DNA from: Lentisphaeria bacterium UBA1829
Lineage (GTDB): Bacteria; Verrucomicrobiota; Lentisphaeria; Victivallales; UBA1829
Direction of reading: 5' to 3'
DNA: 5,402 nt
NCBI GenBank assembly: GCA_002338895.1
Contig: DDJH01000241.1
Span: forward strand, 15,928 to 21,329
In this document: piece after piece, positions 1 through 5,402 of the stretch
Numbering within the stretch: position 1 is the stretch's first letter
Layout: every line of letters begins with the position of its first letter
Made by a program: the position numbers and the translations under genes
Notes under the pieces: model-generated
Seen by the model: the letters and a program-made list of their open reading frames with translations, nothing else
Databases searched by the model: none
Told to the model about the DNA's origin: nothing

Positions 1-346
1 CCCGGCAGCCGTAACGGAACGTGTAGGCGGCGTAGGTGATGTAGTATTTCCCCTCCACCACGTTGATCCGGGGATCGTAGAAGGAGTCGGCGGTATATTT
101 CCGGTACTCCTCCATGTCGTCCGCGACAAAGCGGACCGGTTCCGGATCGGGGGTGAAATGATATCCGTCGGAACTCCGTGCGCACCAGACCCGCTGGAAG
201 CGGCTGGAATCCTCCGTGCGGACCAGCATGATGTACTCTCCGTTGCGGCGGACGACTCCTCCGTTGTAGACGGCAAAACAGTCGCCCGGCATATCCTCCG
301 GACGCAGAACGGGATTCCCGCTCCAGCGCTTGAAGATGCTCTTCAT
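1..346 (-). CDS. GH130-family glycoside phosphorylase/hydrolase, N-terminal part (cut by window edge)
   Basis: Only the first 115 residues are present; the gene runs off the low-coordinate edge. Seen: it starts MKSIFKRWSGNPVLRPEDMP with no signal peptide, so the product is probably cytoplasmic. The order of motifs fits the five-bladed propeller of family GH130: NPVLRP at about 11-16, AVYNGGVVRRNGEYIMLVRTED at 25-46 (first blade), a CARSSDG strand near 55-61, and SFYDPRI at 88-94 followed by GKYYITYAAY. Asp91 of the DPR motif lies where GH130 enzymes carry their catalytic acid, near residue 100. Known: characterised members mostly phosphorolyse or hydrolyse beta-mannosides such as mannosyl-glucose or beta-1,4-mannooligosaccharides. 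The phosphate-binding Arg/Lys/His residues that separate phosphorylases from hydrolases lie beyond the visible part, so the activity cannot be decided. It is the last visible gene of the operon, 29 nt after the secreted glycosidase, and would act on imported oligosaccharides. A GH43 or GH32-like propeller is the main alternative and fits less well. Confidence 0.82.
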   Translation of the reverse strand, partial: MKSIFKRWSGNPVLRPEDMPGDCFAVYNGGVVRRNGEYIMLVRTEDSSRFQRVWCARSSDGYHFTPDPEPVRFVADDMEEYRKYTADSFYDPRINVVEGKYYITYAAYTFRYGCR

Positions 347-354
347 GAAAACGT

Positions 355-360
355 TCCTTT
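355..360 (-). promoter_or_regulatory. Ribosome binding site of the GH130 gene
   Basis: AAAGGA on the minus strand, 8 nt before the ATG at 346. It lies in the 29-nt gap after the secreted glycosidase and fixes the start of the GH130 gene. The gap holds no hairpin or T-run that would suggest a terminator. Confidence 0.7.
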
Positions 361-375
361 CTTTCTCTTTATGGG

Positions 376-3330
376 TTACGGGATGTAGATCCCGAAGTTG
401 AAGCGGTCGCGCCAGTTGAAGGAATTCCCTGCCCACGGAAGGGCGGAGTCCCGTTTTTTCCCGTCGGAGTTGTTCCAGATGAGGTCGAATCCGATCGGGG
501 CCGGGCCGGCAAGATCCAGCGTTTTCCAGGGAATGGTCACTGTTGCGGAGTAGTCCGTTCCGGTATCCCGGATGGTGTGCGTGAGTTTGCGGAGATCCAG
601 ATTCCGGCTTCCGGAGAATTCCTCCGGAAGACCGTTTGCCGACTTCGGCGCAAGAAACAGACGGTAGACATGAGCCGTATACGGATTCCGTTCGAGGCGG
701 TCCGCGGGACGGGAATCGAGGAAGAGTTCGATGCAGTCTCCCTCCCAGGGGGTGTTGACCGGACGCTCGCCCCGTCTGCGGTCGGAGACGTCGATGGAGA
801 TTGTCAGCTTCTCCGCATCGGAAGTGACGCGGAAGCGGCAGCCCTTCAGCGAAACGCTTTCTCCCTTGCGCAGATACCGGGTGGACGCAAGCGGAAGCGT
901 ATGGCTTTCCACACTCTTTCCATCCGACAGCAGAATGGTGACCTCCTTCTGCTCTGCGGTCACAGGGAAAAAGAGGACCTTCCGTTCCTGCGGGGGAATT
1001 GTGATCTTTCGAAGCGAGGTCGTTCCCCGGAGCCGGATCATCCGCTCGATCGGACCGGCTGTCCTGTTCTGCAGTTCGACGGCGAGAGCCTCCTTTCCAT
1101 TTTCGGCACTTCTCCGCACTCCGGTGATCACGCAGGCGCGTTCCGGATGAAACGAAACCGTTTTCAGGGAGCGGGAGAGATCATCTCCGGCCAGATAGCA
1201 GGGATCGGCCGTAAGAGTGAGCGTCTGATCCGCCGGGAGCGCGTTGCCGAACAGGTCGTATGCGCGGATGGTGGAAGAGGAGAGATCCACCTTGAACGTT
1301 TCCCCCTCGTTGACCGACCAGATGGCGGCGATCTCCTTCCCGTCGCGCGTCCGGTAGAGGAAGCCGTTGATGCCGGTGAGAACTCTGAGCTGCTTCAGCG
1401 GCTTTGCCCCTTCGAGGAAACGGGCGAACGCGTTTCCGGCGATGAAGTGGGCGTTCGGGATCATCTCGGCCACCGCCCAGTGATTCGAATAGCCGAAATG
1501 CGGACGCAGATCGTTGTGAAGATACTGATTGCCGTTCAGGGAGATCGAACACATTGTTCCGGCGCCGAGGTCGATCAGGTACCGTTTTGCGCTGTTGCGG
1601 GCGGGGAATTTTCCGGAGGCGATCCAGTCGTCTATGCCGGAAATTTTCTGATCGGGCATCCGGGAGTGGATGTAGTAGAGTTCGGTGTTCCAGAGAGGGA
1701 GATTCTTCCGGTAGCGGTCGACAATCGTGCGGATTTCGCGGATCTGCTGTTCCGCCGGAGTCGGAAAGCTGTCGAGCTGAGCGCTGTACGGATGGAACGA
1801 GAGGATGTCGAGATACTGGAACGCGCCGAGTTTTCCGCACGCTTCGATGAACTCTCCGAGCTGTCCACCGAGATCGCCGGTACTGCAGATCCCGACGATG
1901 CGGCAGTCCGGGTCGGCCTTTTTCGCCGCCGTGTAAGCCAGCTTCAGATAGCGGGTGTAGTTCTCCGGCGTCATAAAGAGATTCGGCTCGTTGACGATCT
2001 CATAATAACGGACCCGTCCCCGGCAGTGGCGCACAAGATTTTCCACAAAATCGGACCACGCCTTCTCCGGCGGGAGCCATCCCTGATGACGTCCACCCAT
2101 CCAGAGTCCGGTACTCCGGCTGTTTTTGCGGATGTGCCAGCTGTCCCGCGGAGTTTTTCCGGGTCTGTCGAGCATCCCTTTGCCGCCGAGAACGGGCATG
2201 GTTTCGATTCCGTGTTTCAAGCCGGCATCGACGATGTTGTCCAGAATGCGCCAGTCGTACTTTCCCGGTTCAGGTTCGAGTCTCTCCCATCCGAACAGGC
2301 CGTCGTCATGCAGGCGGTTGATCCGGATTCCCTGGCGGCGCAGTGCGGCGTAATGATCGTCCACACCTCCGCCGAGCGCACGGAACTCGGGAGTCCCATC
2401 CGGAGAGGAAAACACGCCGGCGGCGCTGCTGTATCCGATCGAGAAGGTTGTGTCGGGATTGATCCGGGTGCGGGAAAGTTCCGGAGCGGCGCCGAAGTCG
2501 AACGGCAGAAGCGGAACGCTTTTCCCGCCGCATTGCGCCGTCCCGCCCGCGCGGAAGACTCCGTTCGGAACGGAGAAGGGAAGGGGGAGTTCCATGTTTT
2601 TTCCCGCGGGAAGAGTCGGTTTGCGGGAAAGTGTGGAGAGCGTTTTGCCGAAATAGAGATCATCCAGCTTCAAGGTGAGCGCGAGGGAAAGCGCTTTGTC
2701 CGAATAGTTGACGCCCCGGAGAATCAGATTCTGTCTGCCGGGTTTTGCGACCCGCTCCGGACCGAGAACGGCGAATTCGACGTTCGATGCGGGGGCGTAC
2801 TCCTGCAGTTTTCCCTCGCTGATCTGCAACGCGTCGAACCAGACAGTTCCGCCTTTCCAGCTGATTTTCAGAAACGGATGCAGAAACGGTTTTTCCGCGC
2901 GGATCGTGAAATGGAAACGTTTCCATTCCGGTGTAAGGTTCACACTCTTTGACCGGGAGTACCAGCGGTTTACGACTTCCGGCGGCTGATGAGCCACGGC
3001 GAAGAGTTCCATTTTCAGAGAGAGGGGGCGGTCGCTTTTCATCCATGCGGAAACCGTATACTCCACCCCGTCTTTCAGCTCGACTTCGTGGGAGATCATC
3101 TGCCTCCATTCGCCGCGCGGACCGGGACATTTCAGACTGAATGCTCCGTGAATTTTTTCCTTCGGATCCGCTTCCGGCCGGCTGTATGTCCGTTCCCCGG
3201 CCTGCACGGGGATGAATCCGCAGACCTGGTATCCGGCGTTCCCCAGTTCAAAACTGGAGTTGAGCAGCAGATTCCCCGCGGCAAGAGGAAGAGCGGCGAG
3301 AACGGGAAGAAATGCGAGAAACTGTTTCAT
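376..3330 (-). CDS. Secreted multidomain clan GH-A glycoside hydrolase (CBM4-like, GH-A barrel, CBM9-like)
   Basis: A 984-residue exported polysaccharide-degrading enzyme. Residues 1-19 form a signal peptide (MKQF, hydrophobic core, cleavage near LAA|GN) with no lipobox Cys. Residues about 20-175 look like a CBM4/CBM_4_9 beta-sandwich: NLLLNSSFELG at 20-30, YTVSAWMKSD at 91-100, PEWKRFHFTI at 134-143 and a closing VWFDALQISEG near 163-173. Residues about 180-285 look Ig-like. The barrel spans about 290-640. YYEIVNEPN at 442-450 gives the acid/base Glu448, SFHPY at 511-515 gives a conserved His513, and PLWNTE at 545-550 gives the nucleophile Glu550. These are the two catalytic glutamates of clan GH-A, about 100 residues apart. 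A beta domain (about 645-720) and an Ig-like segment (720-815) follow. The C-terminus (about 820-984) resembles CBM9, with WEGDCIELFLD at 862-872, TVTIPW at 930-935 and a final NWRDRFNFGIYI. The barrel recalls GH39, GH5 and GH42, but I cannot name the family. The GH130 neighbour suggests a beta-mannoside-containing glycan (inference). The gene begins 6 nt after the preceding stop. Confidence 0.88.
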   Translation of the reverse strand: MKQFLAFLPVLAALPLAAGNLLLNSSFELGNAGYQVCGFIPVQAGERTYSRPEADPKEKIHGAFSLKCPGPRGEWRQMISHEVELKDGVEYTVSAWMKSDRPLSLKMELFAVAHQPPEVVNRWYSRSKSVNLTPEWKRFHFTIRAEKPFLHPFLKISWKGGTVWFDALQISEGKLQEYAPASNVEFAVLGPERVAKPGRQNLILRGVNYSDKALSLALTLKLDDLYFGKTLSTLSRKPTLPAGKNMELPLPFSVPNGVFRAGGTAQCGGKSVPLLPFDFGAAPELSRTRINPDTTFSIGYSSAAGVFSSPDGTPEFRALGGGVDDHYAALRRQGIRINRLHDDGLFGWERLEPEPGKYDWRILDNIVDAGLKHGIETMPVLGGKGMLDRPGKTPRDSWHIRKNSRSTGLWMGGRHQGWLPPEKAWSDFVENLVRHCRGRVRYYEIVNEPNLFMTPENYTRYLKLAYTAAKKADPDCRIVGICSTGDLGGQLGEFIEACGKLGAFQYLDILSFHPYSAQLDSFPTPAEQQIREIRTIVDRYRKNLPLWNTELYYIHSRMPDQKISGIDDWIASGKFPARNSAKRYLIDLGAGTMCSISLNGNQYLHNDLRPHFGYSNHWAVAEMIPNAHFIAGNAFARFLEGAKPLKQLRVLTGINGFLYRTRDGKEIAAIWSVNEGETFKVDLSSSTIRAYDLFGNALPADQTLTLTADPCYLAGDDLSRSLKTVSFHPERACVITGVRRSAENGKEALAVELQNRTAGPIERMIRLRGTTSLRKITIPPQERKVLFFPVTAEQKEVTILLSDGKSVESHTLPLASTRYLRKGESVSLKGCRFRVTSDAEKLTISIDVSDRRRGERPVNTPWEGDCIELFLDSRPADRLERNPYTAHVYRLFLAPKSANGLPEEFSGSRNLDLRKLTHTIRDTGTDYSATVTIPWKTLDLAGPAPIGFDLIWNNSDGKKRDSALPWAGNSFNWRDRFNFGIYIP
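2910..2927. repeat. 18-bp perfect palindrome, LacI-operator-like, inside the glycosidase gene
   Basis: The sequence AATGGAAACGTTTCCATT equals its own reverse complement over all 18 bases. The core GGAAACGTTTCC with a central CG resembles operators of LacI-family regulators (cre-type sites such as TGAAACGTTTCA). It encodes residues 135-141 (EWKRFHF), a conserved strand of the CBM4-like domain, so coding constraint may explain part of it. A role as an operator is inference; the DNA-binding domain of the local regulator lies outside the window. Confidence 0.35.
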
Positions 3331-3336
3331 CGTACT

Positions 3337-4293
3337 TTATTTCCCAAGTTGTTCCAGCTCAACGGAATGAATGTGGATCGTCTTTTCACTTTCCTCCGCG
3401 GGGAAGGAGAAGACCAGATAGGCGGTCTGTTTGGCCATCTGCGGATATTCCGCAACGGCGGGACCGGAAAATTCCATCGACTGTTTTTCCCAGCGCGCAG
3501 TCAGCTTTGTCCGAGTGCCTTTGTACCAGTGTTTTTTCTGTCCGCTGACATACCCGTCGATATAGAAGGAAAACGGCGTCTGAGGATCGGCTTTGGCCCA
3601 CAGGGAGAGACGGTAGCGCTTCCCCGGCTCCAGCGGAAGATGCAGGGAATAAACGGAAAGCTGAGTTTTTCCCGTCTTTGCCCGTGCGGTGATCCGCATT
3701 GCCTTCCCGCCTTCGATATGATCCTCCGCCGGAACGACCTGCAGAGATCCTTCGGCATTTTTCCAGAAGTGTTTCCGGAAGAAGGCGGGCATGGGACCGT
3801 TGTCCGATGCGAAATCGACGCGGATCCGTTTCCGGTCATCGGCCGAGAGCTTCTCCACCTGGATCTTCCGAATCTGGAGCTGGAACGGCGATTTCCCTTC
3901 CAGCTGGAACATGAGATCTCCTTTTCCTGAATCGGCTGCATGGAAATAGGCATACGAGGTTGTCCATTCTGTCACGGGCGGATAGGAAAAATGGTATTTT
4001 TTGTGAACATGGAGAAGAAGTTTGTCCGAAGAGTCGGTTGATCCGGAGGTTCTGTACTGAAAAGAGCATCGATAGAAGTTGTTCTTTTCCAATGGGATCG
4101 GATAGGAGAGGGCGGGCCATTTTCCCGGAGTCTGAGTTGCTTTTGCCGTATCTCCTTCGATGGTCCATGCGGGAGCCCTGTTCCATTTCTGTGCGGAAAA
4201 GTCGGAGGAGAAGACCGTTTCCGCACCGGTCGCGCCGAAAAGAGTTCCCGCTGCAGCGAGGAAAAGAATTTTCTGAAGTTTCATACAGTTCAT
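3337..4293 (-). CDS. Secreted protein with two CBM4-like carbohydrate-binding domains, no catalytic module
   Basis: A 318-residue exported protein of unknown exact function. The N-terminus MNCMKLQKILFLAAAGTLFG and following ATGA form a signal peptide with likely cleavage before Glu25; there is no lipobox. Two beta-sandwich repeats follow. The first (about 25-150) has VFSSDFSAQKW, YRCSFQYRTSG at 74-84, the strand TEWTTSYAYFHA at 108-119 and a closing QLQIRKIQVEKL at 138-149. The second (about 155-316) has VDFASDNG, GKAMRITA, YRLSLWAKAD at 227-236, ARWEKQSMEFSG at 266-277 and a closing IHIHSVELEQLG. Both follow the CBM4/CBM_4_9 plan of the glycosidase's N-terminal domain. No glycosidase, lyase or esterase residues are evident. 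It probably binds the same glycan as the glycosidase encoded next to it and may hold substrate or enzyme (inference). The upstream Met (4293) is preferred over Met4 (4284) because the Shine-Dalgarno sequence sits 10 nt from the first and 19 nt from the second. Other jelly-roll sandwich families remain possible. Confidence 0.8.
   Translation of the reverse strand: MNCMKLQKILFLAAAGTLFGATGAETVFSSDFSAQKWNRAPAWTIEGDTAKATQTPGKWPALSYPIPLEKNNFYRCSFQYRTSGSTDSSDKLLLHVHKKYHFSYPPVTEWTTSYAYFHAADSGKGDLMFQLEGKSPFQLQIRKIQVEKLSADDRKRIRVDFASDNGPMPAFFRKHFWKNAEGSLQVVPAEDHIEGGKAMRITARAKTGKTQLSVYSLHLPLEPGKRYRLSLWAKADPQTPFSFYIDGYVSGQKKHWYKGTRTKLTARWEKQSMEFSGPAVAEYPQMAKQTAYLVFSFPAEESEKTIHIHSVELEQLGK
3341..3345 (-). 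promoter_or_regulatory. Weak ribosome binding site of the glycosidase gene
   Basis: GGGAA on the minus strand, 10 nt before the ATG at 3330. It lies inside the last codons of the CBM protein gene, whose TAA is at 3339-3337. It is weaker than the AAAGGA-type sites of the neighbouring genes. With only 6 nt between stop and start, translational coupling probably contributes. Confidence 0.4.
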
Positions 4294-4303
4294 TTTTTGT
4301 TTT

Positions 4304-4312
4304 TCCTTTCCT
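4304..4312 (-). promoter_or_regulatory. Ribosome binding site of the CBM-protein gene
   Basis: AGGAAAGGA on the minus strand, 10 nt before the ATG at 4293, in the 23-nt gap after the pseudopilin gene. It decides for the first of two close Met codons as start. The gap is A-rich on the coding strand and contains no inverted repeat, so no terminator separates the two genes. Confidence 0.7.
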
Positions 4313-4316
4313 GAAA

Positions 4317-5048
4317 TTATTTTTTAGTCCAGTCATCGTTGAATTCGGTTCCGAAGCGGATCAGTTCCGCGTGTCCGTCGAAGAAGAGGAATGCGGCGGA
4401 GATGCCGTCGTGATTTGCCCAGCCGGGATATTTTCCGTAGGTGGTCCAGCTGGAATCCACAGGCATACCGGGCTGATACCCCCCTGTCGATCGGTTGGTA
4501 TAATAGGTCAGGACACTTCCTCGATCAGGGCCGGCGCTTCCGCTCCACAGCTGATACAGTCTCTTTTCTATGAAGATGGCACTGTTTGGGCGGATGTTGT
4601 TCATTTTCCGTCCGATGTTCCCCGATGGACTCTTATTGTACCAGACTCCGCCATGAGGCAGAGCGTTGTCATCTTTTCCCTGGGTTGCCGCATAGTTGGA
4701 AACATGCAGGGAATCGGGAAAGGTCGTTGCATTGGGACAGAACAGGAAGCCGGTGGGTTTTCTGTATTTTTTCGCATCCGGATTTTCCGACTCGTTTCTC
4801 CTGTATTTCAGATCTCCATAGGCGGCCTGGGTGATATAGTAACAGTTTCCGTCGTTTTTCGGAGCCCACATGTCGTTGGCGTCCAGATAGTTGATGAACA
4901 GAATGTTGATCTGTTTCATATTGGAGACGCAGGTGATCTGCCGCGCCTTTTCCCGTGCGCTTTTCAACGCCGGAAGAAGCATTCCCGCGAGGATGGCAAT
5001 GATCGCAATTACAACGAGCAATTCAATTAAGGTAAATCTCCTTTTCAT
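4317..5048 (-). CDS. Pseudopilin-like protein, prepilin-type N-terminus with DUF1559-style body
   Basis: A 243-residue protein of the type II secretion/type IV pilus pseudopilin class. Seen: the N-terminus [20 protein letters not shown] is a class III prepilin leader with a very short basic n-region and the conserved Glu at +5 of the mature form (Glu9). The hydrophobic helix continues to [13 protein letters not shown], as in DUF1559 (SBP_bac_10) proteins, followed by the CVSNMKQI stretch at 40-47. The globular part holds FLFCPNA at 101-107, then Tyr/Trp/Gly-rich sequence, and near the end [15 protein letters not shown] at 212-226, the motif known as H-X9-DG, here with ten residues between His and Asp-Gly. 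The frame is open upstream, but the start at 5048 is chosen because translation then begins exactly at the prepilin leader with GAAAGGA 9 nt upstream. Its ATG overlaps the regulator's TGA, implying coupled translation. The predicted cleavage Arg4|Phe5 lacks the usual Gly or Ala. Known: such proteins are highly expanded in Lentisphaerota and Planctomycetota, mostly without assigned function. A role in surface display or secretion is inference. Confidence 0.9.
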   Translation of the reverse strand: MKRRFTLIELLVVIAIIAILAGMLLPALKSAREKARQITCVSNMKQINILFINYLDANDMWAPKNDGNCYYITQAAYGDLKYRRNESENPDAKKYRKPTGFLFCPNATTFPDSLHVSNYAATQGKDDNALPHGGVWYNKSPSGNIGRKMNNIRPNSAIFIEKRLYQLWSGSAGPDRGSVLTYYTNRSTGGYQPGMPVDSSWTTYGKYPGWANHDGISAAFLFFDGHAELIRFGTEFNDDWTKK

Positions 5049-5402
5049 TGCATGGTTTCCTTTCGCACCGGATTTACGCTTCCATGAATTTCCAGTTTGG
5101 TGTCCAGCAGGACATGGATCGGATTCCGCGTTTTCAGCACCGGTCGATTCAGCAGAAAGAACTCCGCCCAGTTGACGATCTGTTCCGGTTCGAAATAGAT
5201 CCGGTCGTAAATGAGGGCCTTTTCCGGAGAATGCGGTTTGTCGTATCCGAGCAGACTGAGGTCCTCGGGGATCCGGATCCCCTTTTCCGCGCAGTAGCGG
5301 AAGATCTGATCCGCCATATAGCTTCCGGTGCAGAAGATGGCGGAAGGAAGTTTTTTCCATCGGCGGAAGGTCCGGTCCAGGAATTTCCGGTTGTCATCCT
5401 TT
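5045..5402 (-). CDS. LacI/GntR-type transcriptional regulator, C-terminal part of the sugar-binding domain (cut by window edge)
   Basis: The last 118 residues of a regulator; the frame is open to the high-coordinate edge, so the start and the DNA-binding domain are outside the window. The visible part matches the end of the periplasmic-binding-protein-like effector domain of LacI-family regulators. [18 protein letters not shown] corresponds to the family's P-(S/T)-A-(I/V)-(F/V)-x2-(N/G)-(D/S) strand and following helix. [13 protein letters not shown] corresponds to the widely conserved (V/I)P-(E/D)-D-(I/L)-S-(V/L)-x-G-(F/Y)-[13 protein letters not shown] matches the helix that follows the TTV strand, and [12 protein letters not shown] matches the final strand (L-x-T-x-L-x-(I/V)-R/H-(G/E)-S). 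The protein ends ETMQ, so no C-terminal AraC-type HTH is present. An N-terminal LacI-type or GntR-type (AraR-like) DNA-binding domain are both possible. Known: such proteins bind sugars and control neighbouring catabolic operons. Overlap with the pseudopilin gene suggests it regulates, and is co-transcribed with, this operon (inference). Confidence 0.85.
   Translation of the reverse strand, partial: KDDNRKFLDRTFRRWKKLPSAIFCTGSYMADQIFRYCAEKGIRIPEDLSLLGYDKPHSPEKALIYDRIYFEPEQIVNWAEFFLLNRPVLKTRNPIHVLLDTKLEIHGSVNPVRKETMQ
5058..5064 (-). promoter_or_regulatory. Ribosome binding site of the pseudopilin gene, inside the regulator's 3' end
   Basis: GAAAGGA on the minus strand, 9 nt before the ATG at 5048. 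It lies within the last codons of the regulator gene and supports the downstream pseudopilin start over the longer open frame that reaches up to 5360. Confidence 0.7.

Noticed and set aside
347..360. AACGTT-centred sequence just before the GH130 start as an operator
   Set aside because: Only the central six bases are symmetric, and the sequence overlaps the ribosome binding site, which explains it better.
577..2952. A 791-codon open frame on the plus strand opposite the glycosidase gene
   Set aside because: It is aligned codon-for-codon with the glycosidase. Its openness only means that the sense gene uses no TTA, CTA or TCA over this range. The translation is rich in Arg, Glu, Gly and Ser without recognisable domains, while the sense strand has a signal peptide, catalytic motifs and an ordered domain layout.
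2989..3930. A 313-codon plus-strand open frame spanning the junction of the glycosidase and CBM-protein genes
   Set aside because: It is again codon-aligned with both minus-strand genes, which happen to share a frame, and is produced by the same codon avoidance. It has no recognisable domain.
4294..4316. A possible promoter or terminator in the A-rich gap between the pseudopilin and CBM-protein genes
   Set aside because: There is no inverted repeat, and on the coding strand the runs are A, not T. An AATAAT stretch could mimic a -10 box but no credible -35 is placed, and the gap is fully used by a Shine-Dalgarno sequence.
3960..5030. A 356-codon plus-strand open frame opposite the pseudopilin gene and the start of the CBM-protein gene
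   Set aside because: It ends exactly at the complement of the single TTA codon in the pseudopilin leader, as expected for an antisense shadow. The pseudopilin itself has unmistakable family motifs.
5045..5317. Internal ATG at 5317 as the start of a 90-residue protein
   Set aside because: The frame stays open to the window edge, and the residues before this Met ([11 protein letters not shown]) are conserved in LacI-type effector domains, so this is an internal Met of a truncated regulator.
5049..5360. Upstream extension of the pseudopilin reading frame to an ATG at 5360
   Set aside because: The added 104 residues would sit in another frame of the regulator's conserved effector domain and would bury the prepilin leader. 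The start at 5048 has a good Shine-Dalgarno sequence and places the leader at the N-terminus.

Overview
The window reads as a piece of a carbohydrate-utilisation operon from a bacterium of the PVC group, most likely a Lentisphaerota (Victivallis-like) gut bacterium. That placement is inference. It rests on a LacI-type regulator followed directly by a DUF1559-style pseudopilin (leader [11 protein letters not shown], late H...DGH motif) and then by large secreted glycosidases. This arrangement is expanded in Lentisphaerota and, in related forms, in Planctomycetota and Verrucomicrobiota. The DNA is moderately GC-rich by eye, and the genes largely avoid the codons TTA, CTA and TCA.

All five genes are on the minus strand, so transcription runs from high to low coordinates. 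In transcription order they are: (1) the C-terminal part of a LacI/GntR-type sugar-responsive regulator (5402-5045, cut by the window edge); (2) a 243-residue pseudopilin-like protein (5048-4317) whose ATG overlaps the regulator's TGA as ATGA; (3) after 23 nt, a 318-residue secreted protein made of two CBM4-like beta-sandwich domains with no catalytic module (4293-3337); (4) after 6 nt, a 984-residue secreted multidomain glycosidase with a clan GH-A barrel between an N-terminal CBM4-like domain and a C-terminal CBM9-like domain (3330-376); (5) after 29 nt, the N-terminal 115 residues of a cytoplasmic GH130-family beta-mannoside phosphorylase or hydrolase (346-1, cut by the window edge).

The gaps are short, contain Shine-Dalgarno-like sequences and show no terminator hairpin, so the five genes are probably co-transcribed. 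A plausible working model is that the secreted clan GH-A enzyme, helped by the CBM protein, cuts a glycan outside the cytoplasm, the GH130 enzyme processes imported oligosaccharides (beta-mannosides are the family's usual substrates), and the regulator senses a released sugar. The role of the pseudopilin is unknown. It could help display, secrete or capture something at the cell surface.

No RNA genes, CRISPR arrays, insertion sequences or attachment sites were seen. No stretch over 300 bases lacks a gene. The points most worth following up are the regulator-pseudopilin-glycosidase coupling, the non-canonical prepilin cleavage site, the AT-rich pseudopilin leader, an 18-bp perfect palindrome resembling a LacI-family operator inside the glycosidase gene, and the family-unassigned GH-A enzyme and its CBM-only partner.
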